From Carnegiea gigantea (Eukaryota > Streptophyta > Magnoliopsida > Caryophyllales > Cactaceae), in NCBI GenBank assembly GCA_029747015.1, contig JAKOGI010000127.1, positions 147,501 through 211,500 of the forward strand: 64,000 nucleotides of DNA, given 5' to 3'. The translations under genes were made by a program, and so were the position numbers. Under the pieces are notes generated by a model. The model saw only the letters and a list, made by a program, of their open reading frames with translations. It was not told the origin of the DNA and searched no databases. Each line of letters opens with the position of its first letter. The stretch's first letter is position 1. Of the stretch, positions 10,804 to 20,609 are shown one piece after another.

Positions 10804-12516
10804 ATGAGTACCCCACAAGGAATTCTTGAAGGGCAATCCATTACTCGTCCACCGTATTTCAACGGCCAACATTATAGTTGGTGGAAGAATAGGATGGAGA
10901 ACTATATTCAGGCAGAAGATTATAAATTGTGGATGCTCATCAAGAACGGGCCTCTTGTTCCCACCAAGGTGCTTGAAGATGGTAAGAAGGTTCCCAAGGA
11001 ATCCATAGAATTTGATACCGAGGACTACAAGAAAATGGAGAAAAATGCCAAAGCCAAAAAGCTTCTATATTTTGGCCTAGGACCCGATGAATACACTCGC
11101 ATCTCTGAGTGTGAATCAGCCCAAGCTATCTGGAATGCTCTGCAAGTTGCTCATGAAGGTACGAGTCAAGTTAAACAATCTAGAATTGAGCTACTTATGC
11201 GACAATATGAGTTGTTTGATATGGGTGATCATGAAACTGTGATGGACATGTATACACGGTTCACCCACATCACGAACGAGTTAAAATCCCTGGAAGATCT
11301 TTCACCACTGAAGAGTTGGTGAGGAAAATCCTCAGAATTTTACCTCGCACGTGGGAGGCCAAAGTAACAGCCATCCAAGAGGCTAAAGACATGAACCAGA
11401 TCACCCTCGACGAGTTGATTGGTAATCTCCAGACCTATGAACTCCGAAAGAACTCACAGCAAAGAGAGGAGCAAAAGAAGGATCGTGGGCTTGCCTTGAA
11501 AGCACATGAGGACACTGACTCTGACCTTGAAGATGAAGAAATGGCCCTAATGTCCAGAAAATTCAAGAAATTCTTCAAAAAGGTCAAGGAAAACAACAAA
11601 AGAAAAGACTTCAGCAAGTCCAGAAACACCTCCAAAGAACAGCTGGCAAACCAGATCACTTAGTCAAAAGTTGCCCTCTGCTTCGAGAAGATCAGACGCC
11701 CGAACACCCTCGAAAACAGGTTCGAAAACACCCTGTAAACAATCTGGGCAAGCGATTCTCGAAAGCTATGCTGGCTGCTTGGGGAGATTCCTCTGAGGAT
11801 GAAGGAGAATCTGAAGCTGAAGAAGGGGTCGTAGCACTTATGGCACAAAGTGATTCAGATTCAGATGATGAATCAACAATCAGCCTCTCAGATCTCAAGA
11901 GTAAGGTACATGGTCTTAACAAAGCTACTTTAGAAGAACTTCTATATAATTTGATAGACACTTGTGCTGATCTAAAAAGAGAAGTTCGTGACCTAGAACT
12001 TGAAAATGAAATTCTTAAAAATGAAAACCTCGGTTTACATGAGAATATTAACTTTCTCAAAGAAAACCTCTTTATAAAAGAAGGAGATTATTCTCGAATG
12101 GAGGAAAAACTCTTTGAGGTAGAAGGAATGGTTGAGTCCTTGCTCAGGGAGAACAAAGGTTTGCATGCTGATATAGAAAAACTGGAAAATGAGCTTACCA
12201 CAACCAAGCGCTGGAACGAGTCCTCACAAGCCTTGATTGGTTAAACACTCACCACAGTCGAAACAAAAAGGGACTTGGGTATAAGCCTAAACGAACAGTC
12301 TACCCAATTCACAGAAAGTATGTGGGATTACCTGAAAACATTGTTTGCTTTCATTGTGGCAAAACGGGTCATTATAGATACACTTGCCCTTTAAGAAAAC
12401 ATGCCAATGAAAAGAATGAAAGGTATGTGAAACAAATCTGGATTAAAAAAGATGAGCTTTACATGTCTAAAAGAATGGGACCCAAGTGGATCTGGGTTCC
12501 CAAAACTAACCCGTGA
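10804..12516 (+). pseudogene. gag: Sirevirus gag, frameshifted
   Basis: Starts MSTPQGILEGQSITRPPYFNG, then the capsid core with YSWWKNRMENYIQ and ELLMRQYELFDM. The frame shifts near 11292 (one base missing), after which VRKILRILPRTWEAKV and LDELIGNLQTYE continue the core. A second shift near 11650 falls in a first zinc knuckle that has lost its leading cysteines. An acidic, coiled-coil segment follows (LELENEILKNENLGLHENI). A third shift near 12225 precedes an intact CCHC knuckle CFHCGKTGHYRYTC at about 12349-12390 and the Sirevirus-type tail WIWVPKTNP. The last stop (TGA, 12514-12516) lies exactly at the gag/protease boundary, in frame with protease. Confidence 0.88.
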
Positions 12517-12522
12517 TTTGTT

Positions 12523-14058
12523 TTGCAGGCTGAAGTGAGAGAGAACAACCTTACGAACAACCCCACTAACACCCTTGGAAACAGGCAGTTGTGGTTTGTT
12601 GATAGTGGGTGTTCACGGCACATAACTGGTGAAAGATCAAACTTTCTCTCACTTACAACTCTGAATGGTGGGAGTGTAGCATTTGGAAACGGCAAGTCTG
12701 GGACAATTGTCGGTATAGGTAATATTGGTAAAACTCTCTCCCACTCAATTGATAATGTGCACTAAGTTGATGGTTTAAAGCATAATTTGCTAAATGTGTC
12801 CCAACTGTGTGACAAGAACAACCTAGTGGTGTTTTCACGAACACGTTGCTTGGTTGTAAATGACGACACAGGAGATGTTGTGTTGAGGGGGAAGCGATGT
12901 CACAATGTTTATAAAGTTTGTATTTCTACTCTTCCCCAAAATAATCTGACTTGTTTAAATGCATTAAATGATGATATAATGCTATGGCACAAGAGACTAG
13001 GTCATGCAAGCTTATCCTTGTTAAACAAACTTGTTTCAAAAGACCTAGTTATTGGACTACCTTCCATCAAATTTAATGATGACAAGGTATATGAAGCTTG
13101 TGCAAAAGGCAAACAAGTCAGATCTTCTTTTAAATCGAAAAGGTGTGTAAGCACTACTCGACCTTTAGAATTGCTACACAGTGATTTGTGTGGTCCCATG
13201 AGGATAACTAGTAGAGGTGGGAAAAAGTATGTGCTTGTGGTAGTGGATGATTACTCTCGATTTACTTGGACCTTGTTTTTGGCATCCAAGGATGAAACCT
13301 TTGAGAATTTTATTGCCTTTCTCAAAAAGGTTGAAAAAAGAGTAGGACACTCCTTAATCAGCTTAAGATCTGATCATGGAACTGAGTTTGAAAATGCAAG
13401 TTTTATTAACTATTGTAATGAACATGGTGTTGATCATAACTTCTCAGCCCCAAGATCACCCCAACAAAATGGGGTGGTTGAGCGTAAAAATCGCACCCTG
13501 GAAGACATGACCAGAACAATGCTTATTGCCAGTGGTCTTCCTAGGTATTTCTGGGCAGAAGCATTGAACACCTCATGTTACATTATAAATAGATGCATGA
13601 TCAGACCTATGTTGAATAAAACTCCTTATGAACTTTTCAAAGGCAGAAAACCCAATATTACGCACCTAAGGACATTTGGTTGTAAGTGTTTTGTGCATAA
13701 TAATGGGAAGGATGCCTTAGGAAAGTTTGATCCAAGAAGTGATGAGGCAATACTTCTTGGCTATTCGTCTCACAGCAAGGCATACAAAGTCTTTAACAAA
13801 AGAACCTTGTGTGTTGAGGAAAGTGTGCATGTACTTTTTGATGAATCTAACTCCTTGAATGAGAGTGATGCGCAGGATGAAGAGTTTGAATTAGGTCTTG
13901 TCCAAAAATTGTTGAACCAAGAAAAACAAGGTAAGAACAACCTGAAGAAAACAGGCACAGAAGCTGTTCCTCAGAACAGCAGGCAAGGTGAACACCAAAC
14001 AGGAGAAAACACCGCTGAACCCTGTTCGGAACCATGTTCTTCAGGAATAAGGTTATAA
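12523..14058 (+). pseudogene. pol: Sirevirus protease and integrase
   Basis: Protease motif WFVDSGCSRHITG at about 12592-12630 is the Sirevirus form of the aspartic protease site. A TAA at 12763-12765 interrupts, then the same frame continues: pre-integrase KRLGHASLSLLNKLV near 12990, and integrase core with LHSDLCGPM, SLRSDHGTEF and SPQQNGVVERKNR (the D, D and E residues). After the core come YELFKGRKPNITHLRTFGC and a linker. The frame ends at a TAA (14056-14058) that is in frame with the RT part, so two single stops separate otherwise collinear domains. Confidence 0.9.
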
Positions 14059-14130
14059 ACAGGTGCAGAAACAGGATCAGGAGGTGTTCTTGAGCCTGAT
14101 CCTACACACATTTCAGTTAGAACAGAGCAT

Positions 14131-15401
14131 GTGTCTATGGATCCTCTTACTCCACGACCATGGAAGCACCATAGTTCGCACCCTCTTGATCAAATCTTGT
14201 CAGATATTAATACTGGAGTGCAAACTAGATCTAAACTAAAGAATTTTTGTGCTTTCTATGCTTTTCTTTCTAACATTGAGCCAAAAAGTGTGAATGAAGC
14301 TCTTGCAGATTCAGATTGGATCACGGCTATGCAAGAAGAGCTTCATCAATTTGAAAGAAACAAGATATGGCACCTTGTACCTAAACCTGCAGAGAGAACA
14401 ATCATTGGAACCAAGTGGGTGTTCCGAAACAAACTGGATGAGTCAGGAACAGTCACCAGGAACAAGGCACGGCTGGTTGTACAAGGATACAATCAAGAAG
14501 AAGGGATCGATTACGAAGAAACCTTTGCACCAGTTGCTAGAATTGAGGCTATTCGAATTTTAATAGCCTTTGCAGCTCATATGGAAATCAAGTTATATCA
14601 AATGGATGTTAAAAGTGCATTCCTAAACGGATACCTTAAAGAAGAGGTGTATGTCAAACAACCCCCTGGTTTTGAAATGGTGATTTTCCAAATCATGTTT
14701 TTAAACTTGACAAGGCACTTTATGGTTTAAAACAAGCTCCAAGAGCTTGGTATGAACGGTTGTCAAGTTTTTTACTTGAAAATGATTTTAGAAGAGGCAA
14801 GGTAGACAATACCTTGTTTCTAAAATCTAAGGGGGAACATTTTTTGATTGTCCAAATATATGTTGATGACATTATATTTGGTGCAACTCATCATGATTTA
14901 TGCAATGAATTTTCAAATATGATGAGAAGTGAGTTTGAGATGAGCATGATGGGTGAGCTTAATTTTTTCTTAGGCTTACAAATCAAGCAAACTCCAAACG
15001 ACACCATGATCCATCAGCAAAAGTATATCAAGGAATTACTTAAGCGTTTTGGGATGGAGTCGGCCAAACCCATAGACACTCCTATTTCTCCTTCAACCAA
15101 GTTGGTTATGGATGATGGGAGTCCCTCAGTTGAGGAGAAATTCTATCGGGGTATGATTGGGTCACTCTTATACCTAACCGCTAGTAGACCTGATATTGTT
15201 TTTAGTGTTGGTTTATGTGCCCGTTTTCAGTCTAACCCTAAGGAAACTCATCTTAAGGCTGTTAAACGGATACTAAGGTATTTGAAACATACACCCAATT
15301 TAGCTTTATGGTATCCTAAAGGTTGCAATTTTGATCTTGTTGGATATGCTGACGCTGACTATGCTGGATTCCTAGTTGATAGAAAGAGTACCTCAGCATA
15401 A
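14131..15401 (+). pseudogene. pol: Sirevirus RT, RNase H cut short
   Basis: RT motifs in order: [73 protein letters not shown] and, after a one-base shift near 14685, [13 protein letters not shown] and IYVDDIIFGAT. RNase H begins YADADYAGFLVDRKSTSA and stops there. The catalytic remainder (the SWxxKKQxxVxxSTAEAEY part) is absent, and unrelated sequence follows directly. This looks like an internal deletion or recombination joint at about 15400 rather than point decay. Confidence 0.88.
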
Positions 15402-15584
15402 GGGGATGTACTGGAGCCGTCTTAATGCCATTCAGTCGAATCAGATCAGACGGCAAAGAACAGGCATAATACAGAGAACAGGTACGCCCCTTGGTTGCTT
15501 GGTGTGTTTTCTTTCCTTCCCAAGGCACAAGATGTTAATGCTCCTACCCGTTGCAAATCAAGAGATCTTCTCAAAGATTCGGCT

Positions 15585-15619
<35 letters not shown>

Positions 15620-15715
15620 ATGCCCTGCTCTTAGTACTATCGTTCGTCTTGCCCTCAAGCAAAAACCGAACATCCTGCAAACTCCTTAAACCCTAATCTC
15701 TCTCCTCTAGCAACA
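15402..15715 (+). other. ORF2 leader with (CT)n run
   Basis: No protein domain. A perfect (CT)n microsatellite of about 30 bp lies at 15586-15615, 100 bp upstream of the ORF2 start. Text before it (GAGAACAGGTACGCCCC) carries the element's recurrent AACAGG word. CT-rich leaders are common in plant 5' UTRs, so this may be the leader of an ORF2 transcript; that is inference. Confidence 0.5.
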
Positions 15716-17572
15716 ATGGCTTCCAACAACACTCTTCAATCAAAAGCCCTCGTTCTTTCTTCCTCAATTCCTGCTCCTTCTGGCCCAATTCTTTACAAGC
15801 CTTTCCAATTTCTGAATCACTTGTCTCTAAAATCAGTGGGAATGGGGATGGATGATATTCCCTTTGAATGTGGAAGGGAATTGGTGTTCCTCGTAGGGGC
15901 AATTGCTTGTCCCATTTCAGTTGAGTCAGAGGGAACAAAGTCGGGGTCTCAAGAACAATTCTTGGAAACCCCTGAAGGGTTTAATTTTGAGCCCTGTTTC
16001 TCTGACACCGCGACAGAAACAGGGGCTGCCTCTGTCGAAGGTGTGGTTGTGGAGGATCTGCCTGTTGACTTCCAAGGGAAGTCGAATGAGTCGTCCGAGG
16101 AGAGTCTCGAGAAGAATTCTCTCCCTGAGGCTGAAACCCCCACTCCGGTCGCTCGAACTGGAGAGAACAGGAAGAGAGTGAAAATCGTGGCTAGGCGTAG
16201 TAGAACACCAAGAACAAGGCCACAACCAAGGTCTCAACCCTCACAAACTCCCTCTTCTCCTCAATCCTCTAAGCCCTCTCGCAAGTCTGCAAGAATCGCT
16301 TTTCAATCCGCTCCTCGTATCTCCAAACACTCTACTCCTGTCATCGAGGAGATTTCTTCTTCTTCTAAAGGGTTCTCGAGTTCTGACTCTGAGAACACCA
16401 CCTTCAAACAGGGGACACCGGTGTTTTCCGAGTCCTCTGAAGACCAAGCTCCTCTAAAACCAACTAATAAACCTGCTGTGAAGTCCTCTCCTGCCAAAAC
16501 AACCCTCAAGCGTAAGCCCAGAACAGCCCCCCTACCAGAAACTACCACCTCTGTTCCTGTCCTTAAACGCCCAAAGCAGTTCACTCCCTCTCCTATGTCT
16601 GACATACATGCGCAGTTACTGAAGCGCAATGTCGTCAGGGGGAAGGTAGTGAATGTCAGCTTTTTTGAGGAACAGGATCTGGAGGTGTTCTTGAACAAGC
16701 TTCGAGCCCAAGGCTGGCTTGAGTTGTTTGCAAACACCCAGCAAGGGTGTTCTGTGCCCGAGTTGGCGGAATTCTATGCCAACTGCTCTGTCACAAATGG
16801 GGTGGTGACAAGTGCTATCAATGCGTGTCATTTTTCCTTTGATGAAGCCACCCTGAGCGATATTCTGGGCATCCCCTCTCGTGGATTTGCTGTGTATGTG
16901 AGGGAAGACAAAACTGCCCTGGAAACAGCCAGGCTCTTAGAGGTGTCCAAATGCCTTAGTCAAAAACAGGGCCTGAGAACACCCCTCTCGGTTAAGAAGG
17001 GTGAAATGACCTCCCTACACCAACTACTGTTTATGTTCACCATCAAGAACATAATACCGCGAGGTCAAGGGCGAAACTCAGCAGATGCCTTTGATCAATG
17101 TCTGGTGGACCTACTGGATCGGGAGGAACCAGTAAACCTCCCTGCAATTATGATTCGCCACATAGAGCGAATTGCGAACACCACCCGGGCACATGATCTT
17201 GGCTATGGGTTTTTGTTGACAAGGGTACTTGAGTACTTTGGGATCGTGCTCACACGAAGAGTGCCGGCCCAAATCATTGATGAAATTGGCGTTGACACCC
17301 TACTAGGGTGTGGCTATGGGGTTGGCGAAGGGTCAGTCTCCAAACAGGGTCGTCGACCACCTCGACCACCTGTTTCTGGACAACCTTCCGTCAAGGTTGA
17401 GGCTGTTCTTGAGGACAATGCTCGCCTCAAAGATGAGCTCTTAGCTGTCAAGGCTGCTCTTGCTGAGGAACGAGCTCTCTCGGCCAAACGCCATGAAGAT
17501 TTGCTTGCACTTCTCTCCACTCTTGCCCCTAGCATCCCTCCTCTGCAAACGCAACCACCCCCTGCTCCCTGA
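15716..17572 (+). CDS. Sirevirus ORF2 (env-position protein), intact
   Basis: A 618-residue uninterrupted frame, by far the longest in the window. The start CAACAATGGCT is a good plant initiation context. Residues 1-60 are mildly hydrophobic. About 80-300 are disordered and rich in S, P, T and E with basic clusters (RKRVKIVARRSR, TLKRKPRTAP, VLKRPKQF) that could be nuclear signals. About 315-530 form a compact domain with FYANCSVTNGVV, LSDILGIPSRGFAVYV and GYGFLLTRVLEYFGI, resembling the plant 'putative plant transposon protein' domain. The C-terminus is a probable coiled coil (DNARLKDELLAVKAALAEER) plus a proline tail. It sits where SIRE1-type elements carry an envelope-like ORF. No convincing transmembrane segment was seen, so a membrane role is not supported. 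Function unknown. Confidence 0.82.
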   Translation: MASNNTLQSKALVLSSSIPAPSGPILYKPFQFLNHLSLKSVGMGMDDIPFECGRELVFLVGAIACPISVESEGTKSGSQEQFLETPEGFNFEPCFSDTATETGAASVEGVVVEDLPVDFQGKSNESSEESLEKNSLPEAETPTPVARTGENRKRVKIVARRSRTPRTRPQPRSQPSQTPSSPQSSKPSRKSARIAFQSAPRISKHSTPVIEEISSSSKGFSSSDSENTTFKQGTPVFSESSEDQAPLKPTNKPAVKSSPAKTTLKRKPRTAPLPETTTSVPVLKRPKQFTPSPMSDIHAQLLKRNVVRGKVVNVSFFEEQDLEVFLNKLRAQGWLELFANTQQGCSVPELAEFYANCSVTNGVVTSAINACHFSFDEATLSDILGIPSRGFAVYVREDKTALETARLLEVSKCLSQKQGLRTPLSVKKGEMTSLHQLLFMFTIKNIIPRGQGRNSADAFDQCLVDLLDREEPVNLPAIMIRHIERIANTTRAHDLGYGFLLTRVLEYFGIVLTRRVPAQIIDEIGVDTLLGCGYGVGEGSVSKQGRRPPRPPVSGQPSVKVEAVLEDNARLKDELLAVKAALAEERALSAKRHEDLLALLSTLAPSIPPLQTQPPPAP

Positions 17573-17847
17573 TTGTCTAGGCTGTTCTCTAGTCTCCTCC
17601 TTCCTTACTTTCGTTTTTGGCATTTGTAAGGTTTTTAATGCAATATCCCTTTATTACTGCCTCTTGCATCTTCTGCTATTTACTTCTTTTCTTGCATTTA
17701 TAATGTTGTTTATGCTTTTTAATGATGCCAAAAGGGGGAAGTAGTCCTATTGACGAGTGGACCTTAGCATTGACTTATCCCTATCAGCATTCATTCATTT
17801 TTTGTCAATATGGTCACTTGGTTTGTCATCATCAAAAAGGGGGAATT
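17573..17847 (+). other. Region between ORF2 and 3' LTR, repeated PPT
   Basis: Pyrimidine-rich text follows the ORF2 stop, then two purine tracts in similar surroundings: GATGCCAAAAGGGGGAAG at about 17723-17740 and CATCAAAAAGGGGGAATT at about 17830-17847. The second abuts the 3' LTR and is the functional polypurine tract. Multiple polypurine motifs upstream of the 3' LTR are a described Sirevirus trait. Confidence 0.8.
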
Positions 17848-19426
17848 TGTTGTGTTATTATATTTAGTTTTGATGATAACAAATCCAAGTGTAAAAATCT
17901 GTCCAAGTAATGTTGCTCCGAACACGATCTCCAAACAGGCCTAACTGGTGTTTGTGATCTTTATTGTATTAACTGGTTTGCTACATGTGAGAATGTCTTC
18001 TAGACAGGTTTTACTTGGTGATTCTATATTAAGTCAAGAACACCATCTTGACAGTTGATTGTAAAGCGTGTTCCTGAACTCTAGCAATGCAAAGAACAAC
18101 CCCAGCAAACAAGGTGGCCTTGGTGTTCACAGCAGCTCTACAAATCTCGGACAAGATGACTGGTTCAAAACAAGAAGTCTTGGGTATATAGGTTTTATTT
18201 AATTAGACTCTTGTTAATATGTCAATATTGAAAACATTATTTTAAACACCTCTTGAATCGGTATTTGCGCTAAAGTACTTCAGAACACCAGTTGCGAACA
18301 ACCCTGCAAACAGAGTGCCTAGGGTGTTTCTGAACTGCAGTGGCTATACCCGATTATTTTTGAAAATTCATTTTGGTTAGCCAAGATCTCCAGAATACTT
18401 TCTTTGAATTTCAAAATTGCTATTTTTCTAGAGAGGATAGTTCTTGAAAATATTATGGAGATTTGCGAAAATAGGTTTGGGAGATTTGCCAAATCAAAAG
18501 ATTCCTATGACTATATTTTCGGATTTGGTAAAAGCTGAAAATCTCTTTAAACCTCTTCACGGCTATGGGAAGATAAGGGTTATCTTTTAAGATAACAAAA
18601 TCCCTTATATTTTGGGATAAATTCATCATTAGCCGTTGGAGAATATATTTTGTTTGCAAATCATTTTCCATACTTAGCTGAGTCTTTGGTTTTTGACCGT
18701 TGGACCTTGTGTTTAAAAACCGCAGCTTTTCTCTCCCATAGAGAAGCCAAGAAGCAGATAGAAAAAACTCAGACTGAAAAAGAGAAGCAACACAGCTTTC
18801 TGAAAAATCTGGAAAAAATCAGGAAACTCGGTTTTCACATTAAAATTCTTGAGCTTCATTCTGAAAAGCAAAACCGTGACAAGCTGTGTTTGATTTAAGT
18901 TTTCAAACCATTGGCATAATAGGATCTTCATTGTACCTTACATCTGCTTAGTGAGAAGCACCCCCTGTAAGGTGTTTGTAACCCTGATCTTGGATCAGAA
19001 AAGTGAGTGAGTGTGTCCTAGTCGTGTGGACTTGGACGTGTCTAATCTTGCGAAGGTTGGACGTGGTGTAACCTGTCTTTGGGAAGAAGGTTACGTGGTT
19101 GCAAGTTGTAACAAGGTGTGTTACATTTGTAACGTGTGAAGCCCGTTAGTGAAAGTGGTTAAATCCTACACGAGGTAGGTCGTGGTTTTTCACACCTCAG
19201 TTGGGCTAGAGGTGTTTTCCACGTAAAAATTGTGTGTGCTTTATTTTCCGCATTTATCTTGGTGATTTTCGCATCTGCAATATTTGAGAACACCCCGTGC
19301 AAACAAGCTATCAGGGTGTTTGTCATTTGAGAACAACCTCTGTGAGGGTGTTTGTTATTTACAACGCGAAAATCAGACACCACAATTCACCCCCCCTCTT
19401 GTGGTTGTATACTCACGAACTCAACA
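17848..19426 (+). repeat. Sirevirus 3' LTR
   Basis: Copy of 9168-10747. Visible differences number about 12 substitutions (11 of them transitions) and four short indels, roughly 0.8 percent, much less than between the Copia-2 LTRs it interrupts. Ends GAACTCAACA, followed by ACTTGATT of the split Copia-2 LTR. Confidence 0.93.
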
Positions 19427-19560
19427 ACTTGATTACTTGGCATGTAAGCAAGTGGTTGGCTTGCGTATAAATTGAAGGGCCTTATGGCCGTGTAATACTA
19501 GAGAAAGAAGGCACGAAATTCCAGCCCTAAAAATCCAAACACAAAGCTTCAAATTCTTTA
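19427..19560 (+). repeat. Copia-2 5' LTR, right piece
   Basis: Resumes at the duplicated ACTT and continues GATTACTTGGCATGTAAGC to AAATTCTTTA, aligning with 24109-24243. The uninterrupted 3' LTR (TTTTAACTTGATTGC at about 24104-24118) shows the pre-insertion state. Confidence 0.93.
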
Positions 19561-19573
19561 TAGTATCAGAGCC
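19561..19573 (+). other. Copia-2 primer-binding site, mutated
   Basis: TAGTATCAGAGCC directly after the LTR. It differs from the initiator tRNA-Met PBS (TGGTATCAGAGCC) by one G-to-A change. Confidence 0.85.
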
Positions 19574-19578
19574 ATGAG

Positions 19579-20430
19579 CAAGAAGATGATCGAACGCAAC
19601 TCTCCCTATTACCTTCATCCATCGAAAGGGTCTGGTATGGTAATTACATCTATTGTCTTTAATGGCAAAAATTATGACTTATGGCAACAAGCCGTAAGAA
19701 CCACTTTGTGATCAAAAAATAAATTAGTGTTCATCGATGGAACCATTAAAAAAACTGAATTGAAAGTAGGTGAAGACTCAACCGAGCAAAACGCATAGGA
19801 GATGGTGAACTCTATGATATGCTCTTGGATAATAAACGTGATCGATCCGAAATTACACACAAGTGTAGCATACGTAAAGTCAGCTACAGTGATGTGGGAA
19901 AACTTGCGTAAAAGGTATGCTGTACCAAATACACCAAAAATTCACCAACTCAAGACGGACATTGCAGTAGCTAAATAGGGAGGTCGTGAAGTAGTCGATT
20001 TTTACTCTAGATTGATGGGTATGTGGACCGAGTTAAGCATTAATGTAAAAGTTCCACAGTGCACATGTGGAAAGTGTGAGTGCAATGTCGAGGCCAAAGT
20101 GGTGAGGATGATAGAAGAAGAGCAAGCTCACCAATTTCTTATAGGACTTGATGACGAAACTTATGCCAGTGAACGAAGCCAAGTCGTATCCTTGGATCCT
20201 CTGCTACCATTGGATAGAATATTTAACATGATCCAACAAGAAGAGAATCACAAGCAACTGATGCTGGGAAGAGAGAATCGTCCAGAAAATTCCATGGCCT
20301 TTACCGTGAGAGATGAATCGCTTGGAGGCGAGAAAAAAACTTGCAAACACTGTGGATGCTAAGGGCATGAAGAGGCAAGTTGTTACGAGATTAACACCAA
20401 CTTGGGGAACTCGGAGCCGTGAATGAGGTG
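19579..20430 (+). pseudogene. gag: Copia-2 gag remnant
   Basis: Reads MSKKMIERNSPYYLHPSKG, then FNGKNYDLWQQAVRTTL (capsid N-terminal motif), VDFYSRLMGMWTELS and HQFLIGLDDETYASERSQV. A zinc knuckle at about 20342-20385 has a stop inside it (CKHCGC, stop, GHEEASCYE). At least four in-frame stops occur, so the protein is lost. Composition and motifs match the copia lineage that also shows in Copia-1. Confidence 0.85.
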
Positions 20431-20609
20431 GCCGGGGCGGAAGAGGAGCTCGTGGAGGAAGAATAGCTGGTGGACGGGGCCGTGGTACTAGATGCGAGAC
20501 AGCCAACATAGCTGTACAAAGCGACATAGCAGGTGCTGCACGAGACACAGCAGCGGGGACAGTAGCTCCAGAAGCCTCACAGGTCACAATTCCGGGGCTA
20601 TCTTCAGAG

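Larger units (their letters stand above)
9168..19426 (+). mobile_element. Sirevirus-like copia element with extra ORF
   Basis: A 10,259-bp plus-strand element with LTRs of about 1580 bp, inserted in the 5' LTR of Copia-2. The flank AACTT appears on both sides; the last A is shared, so the duplication is 4 or 5 bp depending on whether the LTR ends CA or C. Sirevirus traits are the long LTR beginning TGTTGTGTTATTATA, a long gag with coiled coil, the protease motif DSGCSRH, an extra ORF between pol and 3' LTR, and repeated polypurine motifs AAAAGGGGGAA. LTRs differ by about 12 substitutions and a few indels, nearly all transitions. gag-pol is broken; ORF2 is intact. Confidence 0.93.
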
